DNA of 64,000 bases from Paragordius varius (GCA_964247055.1 OZ176056.1:6944001-7008000); one strand, 5' to 3'; numbered from the stretch's first letter, positions 12,521 through 24,628 are shown. Program-made: numbers and translations. Notes: generated by a model from the letters alone, not told the origin.

Positions 12521-14339
12521 ATTATATCATATCTAATTTTTTAAAAACGCCTTAGTTTAAAGGTTAGTTCGCTTTGGATTCTAAAATAACACAATTTATA
12601 ATCAGTTTAGAGACGATCTAATAATTTAATTAAAATTCCGAGGTAATAAAGATGGACAGCATTACTGATATGTATAGATAAAGTCTTTTTAAATATCAAG
12701 CGTTTTTTACCATTTCCACATGCCTCAAAATCATATCAATTACACTTTAACAAAATTATGCTATAGTTATTACAAAAATATGCATTATAAAAAAAGTTTG
12801 ATATCGTATTTTTGCATAAATACTCAACATTTTATACTGCAATCACGGCATTTTGCGTTTACTCAAAAGAATTAGTTTTGAAAGAGCGATAGATTCGCAA
12901 CTTTCAAGTACGCATCTAAAACAAAAACATTGATTTGCTTCTTACATGAAGTTTATATTTTTTAGTAATATTTTCTGGAATGAAGCATTTACTTTAACCA
13001 AAAAAATGTGCTAAAATTTTGCCATTTTCTGATATGGAGCACTCACCACAAAAATATATATAATTTGTTTAAATCACTTGGAAGAAGCACAATGATAATC
13101 CTGACGCTCTTTTCTATCAGAATAAATTATTTTTATCAGTATATATTTTTTATACTCCCCGATCTTAGGCATAGTGTAAATTTAGATACATATCTAATTA
13201 AATAAGTTTTGTTTTTTAATAAATATTTTTGAAAATTAAAATAAGTCAAAATATCTTTAAGTGTATTATGTGGATAATCACCCCGAATTCTGACGTAACA
13301 GAAGTCTTTAATTGTATTGAATTATATGGAAAAATAATTTTAATATCGCTAAGTATTTTACCGTTTCATCATGTTTTAAAATGTCATAAAATACGGTTTA
13401 ACAAAATTTGTATTCATATTTGACCAAATAAATATTTATTTAAACAACATTTTGCTCACAATTATACCATATATAATTTTTTGTATTACGCATTATCAGC
13501 ATTTTTGCTATTATTCTAAGCTAAAAATTTAGAGGAACTAACTTAAATTCGTCCCCAAACCCAAAAGCATTAGAATTCTGATATATCTGTTTTTTGAAAG
13601 AAAAAACTCCTGAAAAATGGAACCATCCGCATGCTTAACTCAGGAAACCCCTTAACAATTGACTTTGCGGGGCTCATTTTCGAATAAATGGCGGGCCGCA
13701 TTAGAAGGCAATAAAATTTTAATACAAAATTACTACCATATATTTCACCAAATTTGGAGAGTTTATTGGTATGGAAAAAATCAGAATATTTGTTTATAAA
13801 GTTATATAAGATTAAAACAGATTTTTGTAAATTAGGAAATTTCGTATTTATTTGAAATTCTTCGAATTTCCTGCGTTTTGTCTGTACTACTCGGAGCAGT
13901 ATGCGGCCTGCGGGCCCCGTAGATTCCTACGTTTAGTTTAAAGATTTCTTTTGTGTAATATTGTTATATAAATTATTATCTCTTCCCTAACAAATTTGTA
14001 GATAAAGAGTTTACTAGAGATTAATCAGCGGGGATTAAAAAGTAACATATTGAATTAAACGTTTATAGAGCATGTATTATTACGAAAAATAATATTATAA
14101 AAAACTATCTCAAGATTATAACAGTGCCTTTAGTTTATTTGAACTAATTTAGCCTAGTTTTACGGTAAATGTTACGGATGTCTAACACAAAAACGGGTTA
14201 GCAGGCTGCATTTGAAACATATATGTTCATAAATAATTTGTTAATTTCTAACAGAAGACAGTAAAATGCGAACACAGATAACATTTTTTTGCCAATTGGA
14301 AGAAAATCCTATTTTCATATAAAATGCCAGTGTAGTTAA
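12521..14339. other. Intergenic, start of duplication unit A, with a hAT relic
   Basis: No host gene is seen. The segment about 12950-13250 is similar to 33440-33810, past unit B; both share TGGAATGAA, CACTCACC and TATGGAGCA and a run near CTCCCCGAT, marking the repeating structure of the tandem duplication. The segment about 13660-13925 has GCGGGGCTCATTTTCG on the left and GCGGCCTGCGGGCCCCGTAG on the right, the composition of hAT subterminal regions, and is probably a small dead hAT. Open frames at 13008-13205 and 13229-13423 look random. Confidence 0.5.
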
Positions 14340-15709
14340 GTAATAACGCAGAAAAGCTGTGATTAATATGGATGTTGAAAATCTATTTATTTACTTTTAA
14401 AATTATTTTCATTTGATGAATTTAAAATATCTTGATCCATATTTTAATTATAAAAATATGGCAGTTTTTATCATCTAAAAATATAATTTTAAAAACCAAA
14501 ACATTATAAAATACAATTTTTCGAAATAAATTTTATGACAGCTGATATATGGGCTGGTTTCATATTATAAGATAAACCTAATAATGTATTTATATAACCT
14601 TGAAGGTATATTCGATTCACCTTTATCAAAATAATAGGTAAATATTTATACTAAAACTCTAATTTGGTGAACGGTGTTTATAATTTTATGTAAATACAGG
14701 GCTTCTTAAACTATGGGTCGCGACCCCATTTGGGGGCTAGTGATAAAAATACAATTTGACAAACAATGTTTTTTAACTTGTAAAATTAAGAAAAATAACA
14801 ACATTGTCTCTAGGAACGTTTTATAAAAAAGAACAATTATATTAGTGGTGTTTGATGCTCTTCTAGTGTTGTAATTTGTAGTGTCCCGTGTAATAATATT
14901 TTTTTTATTATTTATTCGGTAATTAATAAATCAAATATAATCTGCAACATGTTATTTTTATATATTCATCATATATAAAAATAATTATTGTCCACGGATA
15001 AATGACTGAACTTAAATAAGAATGGTAGCGACGCAATAATAAGCCAAACCTTCTCAGACACAAAGTATTGGAAAAGAGACATTTAATGTGCGAAAAAGAA
15101 AATATGATGATTCTTTTCTTCAATTTGGCTTTACATTTCAAAATTGTAAGGGTAATAAACATCTCTTTGTTTAATCTGCAATATCGCTTCGGAGATTATA
15201 AAACCATCAAAATTAAAAAGACATTTTGAATCAAAACACGTTGTCAATAAACGCAAAGATATTTTGAAAGATTGTGTATTTTAAATAAAGAAAAGAAAAA
15301 AATAAAATTTATAACCGTTAATATAATATATTTACTAGCATCATATGAAGTTTCATACTCTATTGCTAAAAATAAAAAGAGGTTCACCACTGGCGAAGAT
15401 CTTGTGTTACCTGCTGCTAAAAATGGTAGAAATACTACATGGAAAAAAATAAGGCAATGATATTCGAAAAATCCCTTTGTTGAACGACACTATCTGGAAC
15501 AAGGAGCAAGAATGAAAGAAAGCCCATAATTTCGGCTTCAGTTGGACGAAACAACTGATATTACTAAACTGGCTCAGTTGTTTATATATGTCAGGTACTA
15601 TAAAGAAAGCGTGGAGGAAGAATTGTTATTTTGTTGTCCTATGAACCATACTACAGGGAAAGACATATATCGCAAAGTTGACGAATTTTTAAAAGCAGAA
15701 GGTTTAGAA

Positions 15710-18348
15710 CAGGGATGTCCAACAGGGTACTCGCGAGCCACTAGTGGCTTATTGAAAATTTTGAGTGGCTCTTTGAAAATTTAAAAAAAAAATTTAAAAA
15801 AAAAATAATTTCTTATTTTTTTTAAAAAATTTTATATGTATATTATATTATTTTTAGAAACTTTTAAAATTCTTTTATTATAAATATCCATCGCATTCAT
15901 TTAATCATTTATAAAACACAATTTTTCCTGCATGTTATTTCCAACTTCAAGATGATAACTTTCACATTAAATTAAAACCTTAAATTACTTGCAAAATATA
16001 GGTATTTAAAATAATTTATTTAGCTTTCATACCAATACTGGGAATTATAATTGGGTCCATTGAAACATTGAAATACTTCCAAAAAATAGGTATTTAAAAT
16101 AATTTATTTAACGATACCAATACTGGGAATTATAGTTAAGGTCCATTGAAAAATTAAATTACTTGCAAAAAATAGGTATTTAAAATAATTTATTTAGCTT
16201 TCATACCAATACTTGGAATTATAATATAGGTCCATTGAAACATTAAATTACTTGCAAAAAAATAGATTTTTAAAAAATATTTAGCTTTCAATATGCCTAA
16301 ATCTAAAAAAGTAACTAGAAAATACAATCCCGACTGGGAATTAAAATATGAGTTTACTCAAATTTTCAACAAAGCGGAACGCCTTATTTAATTTACGACA
16401 AACGGGTATCGCGAATATAATTTAAAAAGACATGCCAATACCATGCATTTGGATTTTATTAATATGACCACAGAAATGAAAATAACTGTATATTTTGAAA
16501 AATCGTTAGTTTTACCAGCTTTAAATCTATTCAATTCTGAATGTCCAGCATTATTTTTTTTAAATGGCATTCAAAGAACGTCAATTTTTTACAAAACGCT
16601 TTAATATGGTTATTCGCATCAACAATTAAATTATCTTGCTTTTGATTCATTTAATTGATTTAGTTTTTCGGTAATATTTACGGAAAAGCATAATTCTGAC
16701 AACCAATCTTCATTGGTTAATTCATCTACCAAATAATTATTCTGCAATGGAAAAATATTTATTTCTTTTAATAAATAATAAAACCTTTTTAGACATTTCC
16801 CTCGACTAAACCACCTTACATTTGAAAAAAATATAAAATCTCCATATTCTGAATGAATTTTTATTAATAACTCCTCAAACTGCCTATGCTTCAAAGCATG
16901 AGATTTTATATAATTAACTACTTTAATAACGGTCATGACATTGTCCATTGTCAGAGCATGTGCGCAGAGACGGTGAATCGCAATGCATTATATATATATG
17001 GTCAATATTAATACCATCGGATTCCATCTTATTTAACAATAATTTCACGGTTCCCTTGTTTTTTCCCATCATAGCTGGGGCACCATCTGTTGTCAAACAA
17101 GATAGCGCCCTTAAATTTATTTTTTGTCCTCAGTACATTTTAAAATTGCATGAAACATATCATCTCCCTTGGTTGTATTTTTCATCGGAATAAGCCTAAC
17201 ATATCTTCTGTTATATTAAAAAATTAATCTATCCGAATAAAGACTACCAATTGTGATATGTTGCTTATATCTGTTTCATCAAATGACAAGAACTCCACAA
17301 AATTCTGAATACTTTATTTTAGGGAAAGTTGAATTTCTTCTGCGATGTCTGTAATTCGTCGACACATAGTATTGGGCGAAAGACTTATACTGGATATTAA
17401 TTCAACTTTATTAGGCAAAACACATTATATATTTTCTACGCATTCCTTTACAAACTCACCATCAGAATAAAACCTCATTTTTTTGGCGAGTAAATTGGCA
17501 ACAATATAACTTAATTTTACTATGGGATAAGGTTGCGTGAATGAAATTGTTGGTTGGAGATTATTAATATTTTTTAAAGATTCTAAAACATATTATCAAA
17601 AGCTTTTAATGGATACGGGGATATGACAAAATATGAAAAAAATGATTTATGTTGTCAATTGTAGCTATCAACCCTCCTATTAATTTACAAATGGAATTAC
17701 TTATTTGCAATCCAATAATGAATTAAAATTATTATTTGGGCAAACAAATAAAATTGAATTTTATAAAAAATATAACGTTTGATAAATTTCCTAATTTAGA
17801 ATTTTTGCACAAAGATTAATTTGTGCTTCTGGGTCCACTTATCTTTGTGAAAGTTTTTTTTCTAAAATGAAATACATAAAATTTCTTTCACGTTCTCTAT
17901 TAACTGATGAAAACTTGGAGAATGAAGTGAGATGTGCTGTATCAAATATTGATATAGATCTGAATAAAAAAATTACAAAACAAATCTCCCATTAAAAATT
18001 TAATTATGCAATGAAAAATATTTATTTCTTTTATTTTTATTAGATAAAAAAAGGTTACATTTTGGCGATTAAATTCGCCACAGTCTACTCTTGTCATACT
18101 ACGAATTGCAATAAGTTTCCCATATACAGGTATTTTTATCTTTTTTTACATATTGATATAATTTAATTAGCAAAGCATTATATTTATAATGTTTATTTTC
18201 TTTTTGATATGAAAATTAGCACATCTATATGTTAATATAATAAATTTTTTTGTTACCAATGTCTTGATATATATAAATAAAAAGTGGCTCTTTGAAATTT
18301 TGAGGTTGAAAAGGTGGCTCTTTAAGCCATTTGTGTTGGACACCCCTG
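15710..18348 (+). mobile_element. Nested hAT element, family H, with an internally inverted transposase
   Basis: The ends CAGGGATGTCCAAC and GTTGGACACCCCTG are inverted repeats, flanked by a perfect 8-bp duplication GTTTAGAA (15702-15709 and 18349-18356). Subterminal AGCCACTAGTGGCT and AAGTGGCTCTTTG repeats occur at both ends. The transposase is a GTF2IRD2-like hAT. Its N-terminus (MPKSKKVTRKYNPDWELKYE, from about 16293) is on the + strand. Its middle (MRFYSDGEFVKECVENI, ISLSPNTMCRRITDIAEE, SEYGDFIFFSNVRWFSRGK) is on the - strand at about 17540-16631. Its hATC end (GSTYLCESFFSKMKYIKFL, about 17840-17993) is again on the + strand. The middle third is thus inverted within the element. Confidence 0.92.
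15982..16290. repeat. Tandem repeat, about 87 bp, three and a bit copies
   Basis: Starts of the phrase GGTATTTAAAATAATTTATT fall at 16001, 16089 and 16175, giving a period of 86-88 bases. A fourth, partial unit runs to about 16290. Each unit contains ACCAATACTGGGAATTATA (with small variation) and GGTCCATTGAAA. The array lies inside the nested family H hAT, between its left end and the transposase start. Subterminal arrays like this can be transposase-binding or promoter regions in hAT elements; here that is only inference. Confidence 0.85.
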
Positions 18349-19139
18349 GTTTAGAATGATTGCTATGGAATATGCACAGATGGTGCAAGAGCGATGACGT
18401 GCAAAAATATTGGTTTTAAATCATTTTTTCAAGCTGCTCATCATGATCATTTAACTTTTACTCATTGCCTTATTCACCGAGAGGCTGCATCAAAAAAATA
18501 GCACCAGAATTGAACTGTGCTTCAGGATGCTGTTAAGATCATATTATTAAGAGCCATGCCCTTAACAGTCGCTTATTTTCAAATCTATGTAGGGATCCCA
18601 ACTACACAGCTTTGTTATTACATGCAGAAGTAAAAAATTATTATTATTAGAAGACGATATCGAAATATTTTTAACTGAACTAAAATGCGAATTTGCTGCT
18701 TGTTTTAAAATGACTCTTGGCTTTATGCCGTGTTATTTGTCAGATATTTTTGGGAAGTTAAACGATCTTAAAGGTTTTTTAAAAAAAAGATTATCATTTG
18801 GTAGTGTAGGGTCGAAAAAATTCGTTCTAAATGTTTTCCAGTGACACCAATTTTGTAATTGAGAAAATTCATTGTAAAACTTTTATTGCAAAAACTATTG
18901 TAGATCACTCAAAAGCGCTAGAAATACAGTTCCGGACATATTTTATATTGATGTTGATTTAAAAAATAGTTTGGATTCAAAAGCCGTTTTGGATGGCTTA
19001 AGTGAGATTGATCATCTGCCACTTAAACCTCAAGAGGAGTTTGCTTTCGTGTGACTCAAACATAAAACAACAATTCAAAAAAACCCCTTGACTGAATTTG
19101 GATAACTAGAACTGAATTTACAATCGCCGATAAGTTATA

Positions 19140-19815
19140 CCATTTGCACTTCAAGAGTAACACTTCAAGTTGGTCCTTGGACATTTCAAGTTGGTCCTTG
19201 AACATTTACAATTCAAGTTGGTCTTTGAACAGTTCAAGTTGGTCCTTGAACATTTCAAGTTGCTCCTTGAACACCTCAAGTTGGTCCTTTGACTTTTTTG
19301 TTTTGTTTTTAACTTTTATCAATCAAATCGTAAATTCATCTATTTATTGTTTTTAACCTATTTTCTATTATTTAACATAAATTTTAAATCGATATCAACT
19401 TTTAATTTTTGAGAAACCGTATATTTATATTGATTTCTTAAAATATTTTTGGATATTTATAGGATTTTAACACGAAATGAAAAAATATATAAGTTTTCTG
19501 GGTTATTAATTAAAAAAATTTATTAAAAACATTTAAAAGTCAATAATTTTGTTCAATTGGAAAAAAATAGTTTGAAACAAAAAAAAGTTGTTTTCAATAT
19601 AAATTTTTATATTTAAATGAATAAATATATAATAAATAAAATTAGGTAAATAAATAATAAAATAAAAAAATAAATGCAAAAATTATGGTTAAATCAAAAT
19701 TTAAAAATTTTAAGGCACCAATTTGAAGTGTTCAAGGACCAACTTGAAATGTTAAGGACCAACTTGAACTGTTCAAGGACCAACTTGAAGTGTTCAAGGA
19801 CACTCTTGAAGATGG
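19140..19815. repeat. MITE with minisatellite arms (M family)
   Basis: A 676-bp element with ends CCATTTGCACTTCAAG and CTTGAAGATGG, flanked by TATA (19136-19139 and 19816-19819). The left arm (19140-19290) is a run of about 20-bp units of the form TTCAAGTTGGTCCTTGAACA. The right arm (about 19720-19805) is the same unit in inverted orientation. The middle is AT-rich. The two arms could pair into a long hairpin. It interrupts the family G transposase just before its hATC domain. The translation of the left arm (19144-19356) is a serine-tryptophan repeat by-product and is not a protein gene. Confidence 0.85.
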
Positions 19816-20482
19816 TATATTAAATGTACTTATGCCATTCACCACATATTTATGTGAAGTTACTTTCTTAGCTTTAACACACATTAAATCTCAATATCAT
19901 TCAGCGATAAAAAATGTTGAAGAGGTGTTACGTCCAGTTTCAAACATTACACCAAGATTTGATTTTGTTATGCAATAAAAAACAGGTACATCCATCATCA
20001 AATTTTTGACGTAAACTTTAATTTGATATTTACCACGTAATTACTTGAATATATTCGAGAGGATTGAGACGGTCAAAATCCACTTTTGTTTTTGAAATAA
20101 TAAAAACATTTCTATAACATTTTGTGTAAATATCAATTTTAGATTTTTATATATTTCATAGCATATATATATTGTTACCTAATAGGTATATCATCAAAAA
20201 GTATTAATTTATTTTTCTTTCATATTTGTTGGGGACTTTATAATACTTGAAATCATAAATAGGGTCGGGATTTACAAAAGTTCAAGAAGCCCTGTGTAAA
20301 CACAATGAATAAACATCGATATTTGATGTTTTTGGTAATAATAGCATCCCTTTATCCTGTAAAAAATATCAATTTATTAATAGTATAAATATAATATATA
20401 ACCCTGAAAATAAATCTATATATATACTTTGAGCCTATAATTAACATATACCATATTGAAAAAAATATTGACTTTAAGTTGT

Positions 20483-20516
20483 TATAAACACTAAAATTAA
20501 CTATTTCGCATCACAC
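20483..20516 (+). promoter_or_regulatory. Predicted core promoter of serpin A
   Basis: TATAAA at 20483-20488 is followed 28 bases later by TCACACT (20511-20517), an arthropod-like initiator, giving a predicted short leader of about 24 bases before the ATG at 20536. Gene B has the same pair (26191 and 26222) at almost the same spacing, and the region between is conserved. Confidence 0.55.
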
Positions 20517-20535
20517 TACTATTTTATTCTAAAAA

Positions 20536-22222
20536 ATGTTAAAATCTGCAATCTTCTATCTAATTATTGTAATGGGACAAACATACAATAATGTCATTTC
20601 GATTAAGATATCAACAAATTTTATACGGGAACTAGGATTAATCGTAATTGCAGATAAGAGATCTTTACGGATGACTAACTTTGTTTTTTCACCACTCCTG
20701 ACGGCTATGTCATTGGGTGTTATCCATAAAGCTTCAAACTGCAGTTCATTTGCACAATACATTGTGAAAAAACCCAAAATTAATCCAATACTAAATGCTA
20801 AATTATTAAACGATCTATACATAAAAAAGGAAGTTACCGCTGAATATAGTGAGGGTTTTAAGAAAAATGTGATAAGTAAATATGGAGGATCATTGATATC
20901 AATTTGTCCTCCCGCACCTGAGAAGAAAGTATATGAATTTATAAACTATCGTACGTCATTCTATACAGAGGTTAATAGTATTACTTACGTTCCCCCTAAC
21001 TTCCAAGCTTTGATGCTTAACTCCTTATTTATAACGAGTGACTGGAAAAAACCTATACAATCCAAGTTATTCTATTGTATTATTTTTTATTTTGATCAAC
21101 TCATATATAGCCAATACCATATTTAAATAAATTATTTTTAGAAAAAAAATCCAACTTTTTTCCAAAGCTTACGGCCAAAATTTTCTAACCACTCTGCACA
21201 AAATGCTAAATTTTGAAATTTTTAATATTCTTATTCTCTAACCCCGTTTGCAATAACTCCCATGAATAATAAATTTATAAATTTTGATCTTAATGGGATT
21301 CACTATAAATTTGTTGATTGTGATTACCTTAACCCACCTGCCTTATAATGTGGATATTTTTACAGTTATGTGAGAAGTTTTGTGTCAGTACATAGTATTA
21401 TTTCCAATTTTAAAATTTTACGTTTCAATTGTCATTAAAATAGGGGATAGTATTGTATACAATACTATATGTACAAAAGTAATCAAAAAGCCTCTAAATT
21501 CCCCTTGCCCCCAAATAAACTTAAATAAATGCTTAGGTCATCCGAATTATGACTACTTTCTACAAACATATAAAATATCAAAATGGTTAAAGTGTATTTT
21601 AAATAATACTTTAATAATAATAAACTGTAAAATATTAATATAAAATTTCAAAGTATTTTACCCATAGAATAATGTAATAATTGTATAGTTAGCGGGGTGC
21701 TCGACTTTAATCAATAATAATTTATTATTTTATCTAAAACATGAACGGGTGTATGGTAAACAGTAAGTAGTGATAGGATGACTATTGTGTTATATTGAAT
21801 AACTTAGTCTTTTTTAAAACTTTTTTATGTAAACGCAAGATATAAATAAATATCCTGCCATATATCCAATATATTAATTCTAGAAATATTTTCCATGTTT
21901 TTTACGGTCTGCGAAAGTGGGTGGGAGTACCATTTTTACTGGATGAAAACCGACCAGCCCGTATTTACAATTCTTCAGGCCTTCAAGCAACACTTATTAG
22001 TTTAGATTTTATGGCTGACATGAGTTTAATAATTATATATCCGCATGAACACGAAACTAGGTTTCGAGGCAATGCTAACGTATCTTTTTTGGATGAACTA
22101 GCAAAGTTACCCAATGAAACACAAAACATTAAGTTTGCCATGCCTCACGTGATACAAGAATCAAATCTTTCGCTTGATCAGCTATTTCGATTTGAGAGGA
22201 ATTGTCAAAAGTTTAATATTTT

Positions 22223-22282
<60 letters not shown>

Positions 22283-23179
22283 CATTCATTTATTAATAGC
22301 TTTGGACAGATATGATGTTACAATAATTAGAGCGTCGGGCTCGACTAATCTGGTTATGAGAATAACAAGATTTTCTGAAACTTGAAAATTTTATTATCAA
22401 TAGCACTGTGCATAGAAATGTCATAGCCTTCAATCCTAAATAAAATTTAGTTTTTGCAATTAGAGAATCTAAATTGTATAAGTTTGCTTACAGGACTAAA
22501 TTAGGTTATACAAACTAATCAAGTTAATGCAATCCATAATAGTAAATTATCTTTGGGTTTTTTGACGATACAAAATGTATATTGCCATGCAACAAAATAT
22601 CATGTTACTAGGATATGCCATTTATATCTTTATTCACCCTCGAAAATTCAAATTCACCCTAAAACATTTAAATTCACCTTGGACATTTTTCACTCTAAAA
22701 TAAATTATTTGTTGTTAAATATTAAAAATTACCTATATTATATGTTTTTAAAAAATGTAATTACGTTTTAAATTAAAATAATACTGAAAATATAATAAAT
22801 TACGCCATAAAGATATATTTCATATCTATGATAAGATATAATACGAAAAACATGATTTATATTTCGGGTGAATGTGAATCGTTCAAGGGTCATTTTGAAG
22901 TGTAAATGGTATATCAATAACCTAAATTTCGTTTTTTTATTTTTTAGCAGCTTTCTAACAAAAGCTTTGAAAGGAAATCATGCTTTATCATTGAAATTAT
23001 GGCAGCAACACATTAAAATAAATATTACTGAAAGCGGATTAAATGCGATTAATGTACAATCAAATCCCAAATATTCGCCTTTTTCCAACGGCATAATACT
23101 TAAAAGACCATTTGATTACATGGTCGTTTTGAAAAAGACAGGACATATAATATACTTTGGCAAATTCGTTCAGCCTTAA
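20536..23179 (+). CDS. Serpin-like secreted protein, gene A (three exons)
   Basis: Exons read by eye: 20536-21065, 21884-22210 and 22948-23179, 1089 bases in frame, 362 aa. Introns begin with GT, end with AG, and both are phase 2. Residues 1-22 look like a signal peptide (MLKSAIFYLIIVMG). NFVFSP at 48-53 is the conserved helix B start of serpins. LMLNSLFITSDWKK at the end of exon 1 matches the breach/shutter NxxxFxxxW motif. Exon 2 (FLLDENRPARIYNSSGLQAT, then the MSLIIIYPHE strand) is the central sheet region. Exon 3 has HIKINITESGLNAIN where inhibitors have the small-residue hinge, then RPFDYMVV and TGHIIYFGKF, the usual C-terminal strands. Length fits a serpin (usually 350-400 aa). The hinge argues against protease inhibition. 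AATAAA overlaps the stop at 23178 and recurs at 23189. Unit B holds its tandem copy. Confidence 0.87.
22226..22279. repeat. TA microsatellite in serpin A intron 2
   Basis: An almost uninterrupted run of TA dinucleotides about 54 bases long. It starts 16 bases after the predicted donor of exon 2. Gene B lacks this expansion at the matching site, so it grew after the duplication. Confidence 0.95.
22618..22909. repeat. M-family MITE in serpin A intron 2
   Basis: A 292-bp element beginning CCATTTATATCTTTATTC and ending TTTTGAAGTGTAAATGG, with ATAT-like flanks. The left arm has repeated ATTCACC(C/T)T units and the right arm has a GGGTGAATGTGAA counterpart in inverse orientation. The same element is present at 29361-29647 in intron 2 of gene B, so it inserted before the tandem duplication. 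Confidence 0.7.
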
Positions 23180-23581
23180 TAAAACACAAATAAATTTTTG
23201 CAAATTATTTAAATTTTTCATAGTTTAATTATTATATAATGCCTCTTATCCTAAACTGAAGCCAATATTTGACCTGGGGTCCCCAGGACAAATGGCTAAA
23301 ACTAATAAATTTAAAATTATTATATATTGAACACATTGTGAATAAATTTACCATCACAATTCAACCAATTATTAATTTGAAGAATTTTTGGTAGTTCCTA
23401 CATAGAAAAAGTGATTTTATGATATCATAGCGCTTTTTTACACCGTTTTCATCATGCTTCAAGACAGTAAGTGCGCTTTAACAAAATTTGGCGGAATTAA
23501 TTTTTTAAAAAAGGTAAGCATATTAAAAATATTTTTAGTTAATATCATGAAGCCTTCAAAATTTTTATCTCGCAGTCTCGG
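23180..23581. other. Downstream flank of serpin A
   Basis: Matches the downstream flank of gene B (29937-30205 plus 33246-33375). It reads straight through the site where unit B carries a 3-kb hAT (here CATGCTTCAAGACAGTAAGTGCGC around 23452-23475) and therefore serves as that element's empty site. No gene is seen. Confidence 0.7.
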
Positions 23582-23600
23582 CAGTGGCGGAACAATAAAT

Positions 23601-23604
<4 letters not shown>

Positions 23605-23632
<28 letters not shown>
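23605..23632. repeat. Poly-C tract, 28 bases
   Basis: Twenty-eight consecutive C next to the left end of the short family F hAT, in a genome where GC is scarce. It is followed by further C-rich sequence (CTCCCCCTCCCCCCCTCCC) to about 23665. The frames over it translate to polyproline or polyglycine and are not genes. Tract length may be affected by sequencing. Confidence 0.9.
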
Positions 23633-24072
23633 GAAAGATTTAAATACTCCCCCTCCCCCCCTCCCAAAAAAAATCATTTGCAGTTATCTTTTTACCCCGC
23701 GCATCACTTCGATTAATAAAGAAACGTTATATTTAAAAAATTATAATATTTACATACTTGGCATCTATGATGGTTAGTACCCACCCGCCCACTTTAACGC
23801 CATTAATCTTAACGTCATTTTTAAAGTTTAAAATAATTAAAAAAATAACTTATTAAGATCATGTATTAATCAGAAAATTATGTTTTAACTGTCATTTTTT
23901 CATTTTTGAAAAGCATATTGCGTTTTCCTTCGCTCTTTTTCGTTTTTGCGCTCCGCAGATTGTCACTAAGAAATAAAAAAAATTATTTAGAATTAAATAT
24001 TTTGTAATAAAATTTTACAACTATGCGATTATTGTGAAAAAACATGATGCGAATTTCCAAAATCTTTTAGTT

Positions 24073-24628
24073 AAGAGGTTGGCAACCTTTTGTGTGGCCC
24101 CAAGGTAGTGACCATAATATTTTTAAAATAATTAAACATAAACTATCACGCGCTGTCACTAACATGGACATAATTATAAATTCTATTTTACTATAAACTT
24201 AATTCCTAATTCATTATGGAACAGCTTGTTTAGTGAAGCTTTCTCGTCCACATACTCACATATTCGTTTTTTATATAAACACATTGTCAACATATGGGCG
24301 GAATACAAGCCTACCTAGGAATAGCAGCAGTGAAACTTCTTAAATATAAATTAATTGCTAAAAGTTATCTTGGAATTTGGATAAAAATTTTACAGCTGTT
24401 TAAGAATAATAAAAATTTTTATGGTAATTTGGCCTTTCGAACCGGTCCCAAAAAAGTGGAACTAGAACCGAGCTCTAATTTAAAAATGGAACAATGATCG
24501 GTTCCTAAAACAAGAACCAGGTTCCGGTTCAAAGGCCTGATAAATATGTATAAATGTACTAATTAAATGGAATATAAATATGCGGACCGGCAAGATTTTT
24601 TGATTTTGAGAATAGCCCGCAACCCCTG
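24073..24628. repeat. hAT-type MITE, sister of 7044-7601
   Basis: 556 bp with ends AAGAGGTTGGCAACC and GGTTGCGGGCTATTCTC-type (complement of GCCCGCAACCCCTG). It is flanked by TTTTAGTT (24065-24072) and TTTTAGTC (24629-24636), an 8-bp duplication with one mismatch. It is in inverse orientation to the copy at 7044-7601, consistent with both host elements carrying it before they separated. Confidence 0.8.

Larger units (their letters stand above)
15270..19978 (+). pseudogene. hAT transposase (SCAND3/ZBED-like) of family G, broken by two insertions
   Basis: On the + strand, LLASYEVSYSIAKNKKRFTT (about 15330-15390) and MDETTDITKLAQLFIYVRYY (from 15542) give the start of the catalytic domain. The frame is cut at 15709 by the nested hAT and resumes after 18356 with GICTDGARAM-like sequence and the HCLIHREA motif near 18460. 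The C-terminal hATC domain lies at 19800-19978, with TTYLCEVTFLALTHIKSQYH, after a further insertion at 19140-19815. It matches the SCAN-domain-containing protein 3-like hAT transposases by motif. It is non-functional. Confidence 0.88.
14697..20294 (+). mobile_element. hAT element, family G, 5.6 kb, upstream of serpin A
   Basis: The ends CAGGGCTTCTTAAACT and GTTCAAGAAGCCCTG are inverted repeats. The element is flanked by the 8-bp repeat TGTAAATA (14689-14696) and TGTAAACA (20295-20302). The empty site in unit B around 26005 reads continuously. Subterminal ATGGGTCGCGACCCC and AAATAGGGTCGGG add further inverted similarity. It contains a nested hAT (15710-18348) and a minisatellite-arm MITE (19140-19815). 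A related 1.6-kb member lies at 42036-43675. The element ends about 190 bases upstream of the predicted TATA box of serpin A, so it could have altered that gene's regulation. Confidence 0.95.
14335..23582 (+). repeat. Segmental duplication unit A (holds serpin gene A)
   Basis: After subtracting the 5.6-kb hAT at 14697-20294, this unit aligns along its length to unit B at 25673-33375. The upstream region 14340-14696 matches 25675-26010 (both share AATAACGCAGAAAAGCTG and AATTTGGTGAACGGTGTTTA). The promoter and the three serpin exons match, as does the downstream region up to CGCAGTCTCGG. Unit B has the uninterrupted version of the hAT site, which proves the order: duplication first, hAT insertion into A later, or loss by conversion in B. 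Confidence 0.88.

Noticed and set aside
19144-19356. Serine-tryptophan repeat protein
   Set aside because: Direct translation of the tandem minisatellite arm of an M-type MITE, not a gene.
20556-20822. A - strand frame over serpin A exon 1
   Set aside because: Antisense shadow of a well-supported exon.
23454-23777. Polyproline (+) and polyglycine (-) proteins
   Set aside because: They are translations of a 28-base C run and neighbouring C-rich repeat sequence.
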